Assembly: GCA_046329055.1 (NCBI GenBank)
Contig: JAXLVK010000016.1
Location: forward strand, 14,142-78,141
Reading direction: 5' to 3'
Length of the DNA stretch: 64,000 nt
Origin: JADKCL01 sp046329055
GTDB lineage: Bacteria > Bacteroidota > Bacteroidia > J057 > JADKCL01
Shown here: positions 61,136 to 64,000 of the stretch, piece after piece
Position numbering within the stretch: the first letter of the stretch is position 1
How the letters are laid out: each line of letters opens with the position of its first letter
Notes under the pieces: model-generated
What the model was told of the DNA's origin: nothing
The model's input: the letters and a program-made list of their open reading frames with translations, nothing else
Database searches by the model: none
Translations under genes and position numbers: made by a program

Positions 61136-63247
61136 TCATTGCTGCGGTAATAGCCTGATAGGCAGCGATCTGCTGCCCCCAGAACCTTGGACGCGAACCC
61201 AATAAGTGCCTGCTGCGAGCCCCTCCAAATCCACATGTCGTCCTGTGACCTTGCCTACTGGCCTGCCATAGAGATCGACCACCTCGATCCTTGCATCATT
61301 CAGCTCACCCGACACAATGAACCATCTCGTGCCAGGATTGGGGTGGATCATGATGTCCTGCTGATGGCCCGTTGCTGCTCCAAGCGCCGTCACTGTGTGG
61401 CAGGATGTCGTATCCACGCAATCACCCAATGTGATCGCCGCTGCATAGCTCCCTACCGCAGAAGGCGTGAAGGATTGACTCGTCGCGCCAGGGATGGGCG
61501 AGAGAGAATTGCTGCAATCCAGCCACTGGTACTGGTCCCCTGGAGACAAGGCGGTGAGTTGTCCGGATACAATGGAGACAGTGGTGTCTATATCGCCCAG
61601 GGTCAGGTACAAGGTCAGCGTGGAATCGCAGCCCGCGTCATTGGGGTAGATCTTGAACCAGACCCCAGATTCATTGAAGACGAGCCCAGTGATCAACCAA
61701 TAATAGTAATGGCATGAGTATGCCGAATAGACCTGTCCAAGCGAGGATTGGCAAACGGTGTTCACCGAGACGAAGCCATCTGATCCGCCATCGGCAGTGA
61801 CTTGATAGGTCGATGGGGTGATGTCGAGGTCGACAGTTCCGACAATGTTGCCCGTATTGAAAATCTTGCCCCTCGGCGAACAATCCATGTCGCACAGCCG
61901 GTCATCAAATGGCCCTCCCATCTGCCCTCCCCATGACATGCCCTTCAAGACTCCGATGCGAACGGCAAACATGTCCACATGATTCGAGTAGCCCAATTGG
62001 AGGGAGGTAGTGAGATCAAAGTCGATGTTGCCCTGGAAGTTTCCTCCTACCACCACACCTCTCGCAGAGTCACTGCGCAAGCTGACCACCTGGGACATGG
62101 TGTCACAAGCAAATACGCCGACCCACCGGTAAACTCCTGTGCTGTCATAAAAGGCCAAGTATCCATTGGTTTGGCCGGTCACGCTTCCGCTTTGCTGGAT
62201 ATGCTGCCAGGGCCCAGTATCGAAATCCGTTTGGCCACCGGCGAGGTCCCCTCCGAAGTACACCCCACCCACACCATTGTAGGCGACTGCCGTGCCCGAT
62301 TGGAAACCCGATCCACCGATGGGGTATGCCCACCCCAACTGGCCCGCACTGGTCAGTTTCATGATGAAGGCATCTGCTCCGGCGCTTGCAGTCAAGTTGG
62401 AAATCGAAGGACCCGGGTCAAAATCGACCGTCCCCGTGAAATAGCCCGTGACGAAGGTGTTCCCGTGATTGTCTGGCGCCATGTTGATCGGCACTGCCTT
62501 GTTGGTGCCGCTCGGCAGCAAGGCGGACACCCACAAGAGGTTGCCACTGGCATCGTATTTCCCGATCCATCCTGCCGCCGAGCTTCCCGTGTTCAAGATC
62601 GCAGTCCCAGGCCCCGGGTCGAAATCCACCAGCCCCCGAAAACTGCCAACCACCAAGATCGCCCCTTGGTCATCGACCAGCAGTTGCTGGATCGAGGAAA
62701 CCTGGCCTGGATTTCCGATGCGCTTGGCCCAGAGGTGCTGCCCCGATGCGCTGTACTTCGCGATGAAGCTGTTCCATTGTGTGGAGTCCGCCACCCCTGT
62801 CAAGAGGCTGGCACCGGATCCCGGATCCGCATCTATCGTCCCTGAAAATTGCCCGCCGATCACCACGTTGCCGTCCGGACCCACGGATACGCCCTTGGCA
62901 CTGTCCGTCTTGAAGGTGTCACCCAGCGCGAAGGCCCACTGCAAGGCCCCTTGGCTGCTGTATTTGGATAGATAGATGTCTTGGTACTTGGCGGCGTGTA
63001 CCTTGTACACACCTACTCCCGGATCCATGTCCGCCGAGTCCCGGAACTCCCCGAGGACGTAGGCAGCATCGCTCCCATCGTGGGCGATCCGTCTTCCGTA
63101 GTCATAGCGTGATCCACCCAGCGGCCCCCCGCTGACCGTGGACTGGCAATACCCAGTGGCACCCATGAAGCACACCATGCATCCGATTGCGACCAAGATT
63201 TGGATCGCCAATGGGCGATTTCCAAGCAGGTTTTGGATTTTCATCAT
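61136..63247 (-). CDS. Secreted SBBP-like repeat protein with T9SS type A sorting domain
   Basis: 703 residues from ATG 63247 (MMKIQNLLGNRPLA). Signal peptide ILVAIGCMVCFMGATGYCQ. Residues about 35-470 are propeller-like repeats of about 50-60 residues of the SBBP kind (AYVLGEFRDSADMDPGVGVY, VVIGGQFSGTIDADPGSGAS, LVVGSFRGLVDFDPGPGTAI, FVTGYFTGTVDFDPGPSISN). Then Cys-bearing segments, and a C-terminal sorting domain: IMIHPNPGTRWFIVSGELND ... LAAGTYWVRVQ. It should be exported by the type IX system and bound to the surface or released. Partner and ligand unknown. Confidence 0.88.
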   Translation of the reverse strand: MMKIQNLLGNRPLAIQILVAIGCMVCFMGATGYCQSTVSGGPLGGSRYDYGRRIAHDGSDAAYVLGEFRDSADMDPGVGVYKVHAAKYQDIYLSKYSSQGALQWAFALGDTFKTDSAKGVSVGPDGNVVIGGQFSGTIDADPGSGASLLTGVADSTQWNSFIAKYSASGQHLWAKRIGNPGQVSSIQQLLVDDQGAILVVGSFRGLVDFDPGPGTAILNTGSSAAGWIGKYDASGNLLWVSALLPSGTNKAVPINMAPDNHGNTFVTGYFTGTVDFDPGPSISNLTASAGADAFIMKLTSAGQLGWAYPIGGSGFQSGTAVAYNGVGGVYFGGDLAGGQTDFDTGPWQHIQQSGSVTGQTNGYLAFYDSTGVYRWVGVFACDTMSQVVSLRSDSARGVVVGGNFQGNIDFDLTTSLQLGYSNHVDMFAVRIGVLKGMSWGGQMGGPFDDRLCDMDCSPRGKIFNTGNIVGTVDLDITPSTYQVTADGGSDGFVSVNTVCQSSLGQVYSAYSCHYYYWLITGLVFNESGVWFKIYPNDAGCDSTLTLYLTLGDIDTTVSIVSGQLTALSPGDQYQWLDCSNSLSPIPGATSQSFTPSAVGSYAAAITLGDCVDTTSCHTVTALGAATGHQQDIMIHPNPGTRWFIVSGELNDARIEVVDLYGRPVGKVTGRHVDLEGLAAGTYWVRVQGSGGSRSLPIRLLPQQ

Positions 63248-63465
63248 TCCTTTGTTTCGTGCCGAAGTTAGTACAATTCTTGCCTGGCAAGGGGCCAAAC
63301 TGTCGAATGGGGTTTTGACTTTGGAGCGGCAATTTAGCCGTGAGCGACTCTTGGGGCAGTTCTCGCAGGTAATAATACCCGTTCGTGACTTCGATGGCAG
63401 GGACTTTTTGCTTTGAAGTCAAAACCCGGGCCTGTTCATTTTGCAGTGCATGATGTCTTTGCTCT

Positions 63466-63543
63466 TTATTGGTCAGCAAGATAGGGCATCAGCTTCTCAA
63501 GACTGTTGACGGCTCTCTTGGACCAGATTATTTCTTGATCCAT
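63466..63543 (-). pseudogene. Truncated RelE/ParE-type toxin remnant
   Basis: The 25 codons from ATG 63543 read MDQEIIWSKRAVNSLEKLMP and five more residues, the typical start of RelE/ParE toxins (IIWSKRA...SLEK), and overlap the antitoxin stop by 16 bases, as in intact toxin-antitoxin pairs. A TAA at 63466-63468 ends it after about a quarter of the normal length, and no convincing continuation is seen in the other frames before the neighbouring gene. Confidence 0.55.
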
Positions 63544-63776
63544 TCCTTGACCTTTGCGGTCACATCATCGTTCGTAAAGGACTCCCCTGCGTCTAGCTGT
63601 CGGTCAGCTTCGTCCAGCCCGGCTTGCTCCTCTGGAGTGAGCTCGTCCCACCAATCGCCTCGGTCTGCCCTATCCAGAATGGCCTGTACCTCCGCCAAGA
63701 TGTCCACGTCCTCTATCCCCAGCAACTGCTGGGTAAGGCGCAACTTCATGTCCGATAGATTGTCCACGACTTTCAT
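63528..63776 (-). CDS. Addiction-module antitoxin component
   Basis: 82 residues from ATG 63776 (MKVVDNLSDMKLRLTQQLLG). LTQQLLGIEDVDILAEVQAI followed by DRGDWWDELTPEEQAGLDEA and AGESFTNDDVTAKVKEWIKK is the layout of small antitoxins paired with RelE/ParE toxins in Bacteroidota: helical, acidic and ending in a basic helix. The gene appears whole, but its toxin overlaps the 3' end only as a short remnant, so the antitoxin seems to be orphaned. Confidence 0.75.
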   Translation of the reverse strand: MKVVDNLSDMKLRLTQQLLGIEDVDILAEVQAILDRADRGDWWDELTPEEQAGLDEADRQLDAGESFTNDDVTAKVKEWIKK

Positions 63777-64000
63777 AAGTGTAAATATGTGCAATGGGGG
63801 CGTTTTCCGCAAGTCCTGTGGCGCGGCGTGGGAAGCTCTGAGCTCCTACCGGATCGAAAGTTGGAACTGGCACACTGGCCCTTCAGGCTGGATGCTGTGA
63901 CCATTCTTCTGGAATTCGAGAACCTGATGCATTGCCAGCAGTTGTGCAGTGCTTGTAGATTCGCTCAAAGTCTTCAAAGGCGATCTCCGACCATTCTATT

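Overview
The window looks like chromosomal DNA of a GC-rich member of the Bacteroidota. The signs are a PorP/SprF protein, T9SS type A and type B (gliding-motility type) C-terminal sorting domains, an outer-membrane barrel with a CarboxypepD_reg plug, DUF5686, OmpA/PD40 proteins and promoters with the Bacteroidota -7 box TAnnTTTG. I cannot name a genus. No rRNA, tRNA or CRISPR array was seen.

Layout. 1-7.7 kb: the end of an M20 peptidase gene, a hotdog thioesterase, a symmetric repeat cluster, two DUF1016 (YhcG-type) nuclease genes, two envelope proteins, and an AT-rich, decayed island (about 5.4-6.7 kb) holding a broken retropepsin-like gene and a fragment resembling the start of Lhr. 7.9-12.3 kb: a large Lhr-type helicase. 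12.4-14.5 kb: a multi-domain peptidoglycan-degrading effector with a lipoprotein partner. 14.5-26 kb: a C25 (gingipain-like) T9SS substrate with a degenerate active site, a helical-repeat protein, an outer-membrane barrel, Uma2, SMUG2-like and DinB genes, and adenine deaminase. 26-33.4 kb: a three-gene T9SS surface module (giant adhesin, PorP/SprF, OmpA/PD40). 33.8-40.6 kb: DUF5686, a second effector-like protein and EttA. 40.8-46.1 kb: two more effector-like proteins interleaved with a paralogous pair of unknown proteins and a small lipoprotein. 46.3-49.9 kb: an amino-acid oxidase and 2-oxoacid decarboxylase operon. 50-54.7 kb: a GT-C-like membrane protein, then a compact RiPP-like locus with an MNIO (DUF692) enzyme between two short precursors that both end in a CPACG motif. 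54.7-64 kb: methylmalonyl-CoA epimerase, an SDR epimerase and LegC-type aminotransferase pair, phosphatidylserine decarboxylase, a TPR-histidine kinase, a T9SS-sorted repeat protein, and an antitoxin next to a truncated RelE-like toxin.

Two systems stand out. First, four proteins that are otherwise unrelated (starts at 12424, 38698, 42971 and 46122) share an N-terminal S-x-x-P-P-[AR]-F-Q-[LV]-x-A motif followed by different domains: lysozyme plus amidase, papain-like hydrolases, or JAMM-like. This looks like a shared loading or delivery tag for a cargo family, probably of an extracellular contractile injection system or similar machine encoded elsewhere. No structural genes of such a machine are in this window. 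Second, the MNIO locus at 52.1-53.9 kb has twin precursors with lipoprotein-like leaders and C-terminal CPACG-x-G cores.

Several conserved genes (SMUG2-like, DinB, the giant adhesin, the decarboxylase, the amino-acid oxidase) are each broken by one or two single-base shifts, several of them at short homopolymers. I read most of these as probable sequence errors and give the full gene span.
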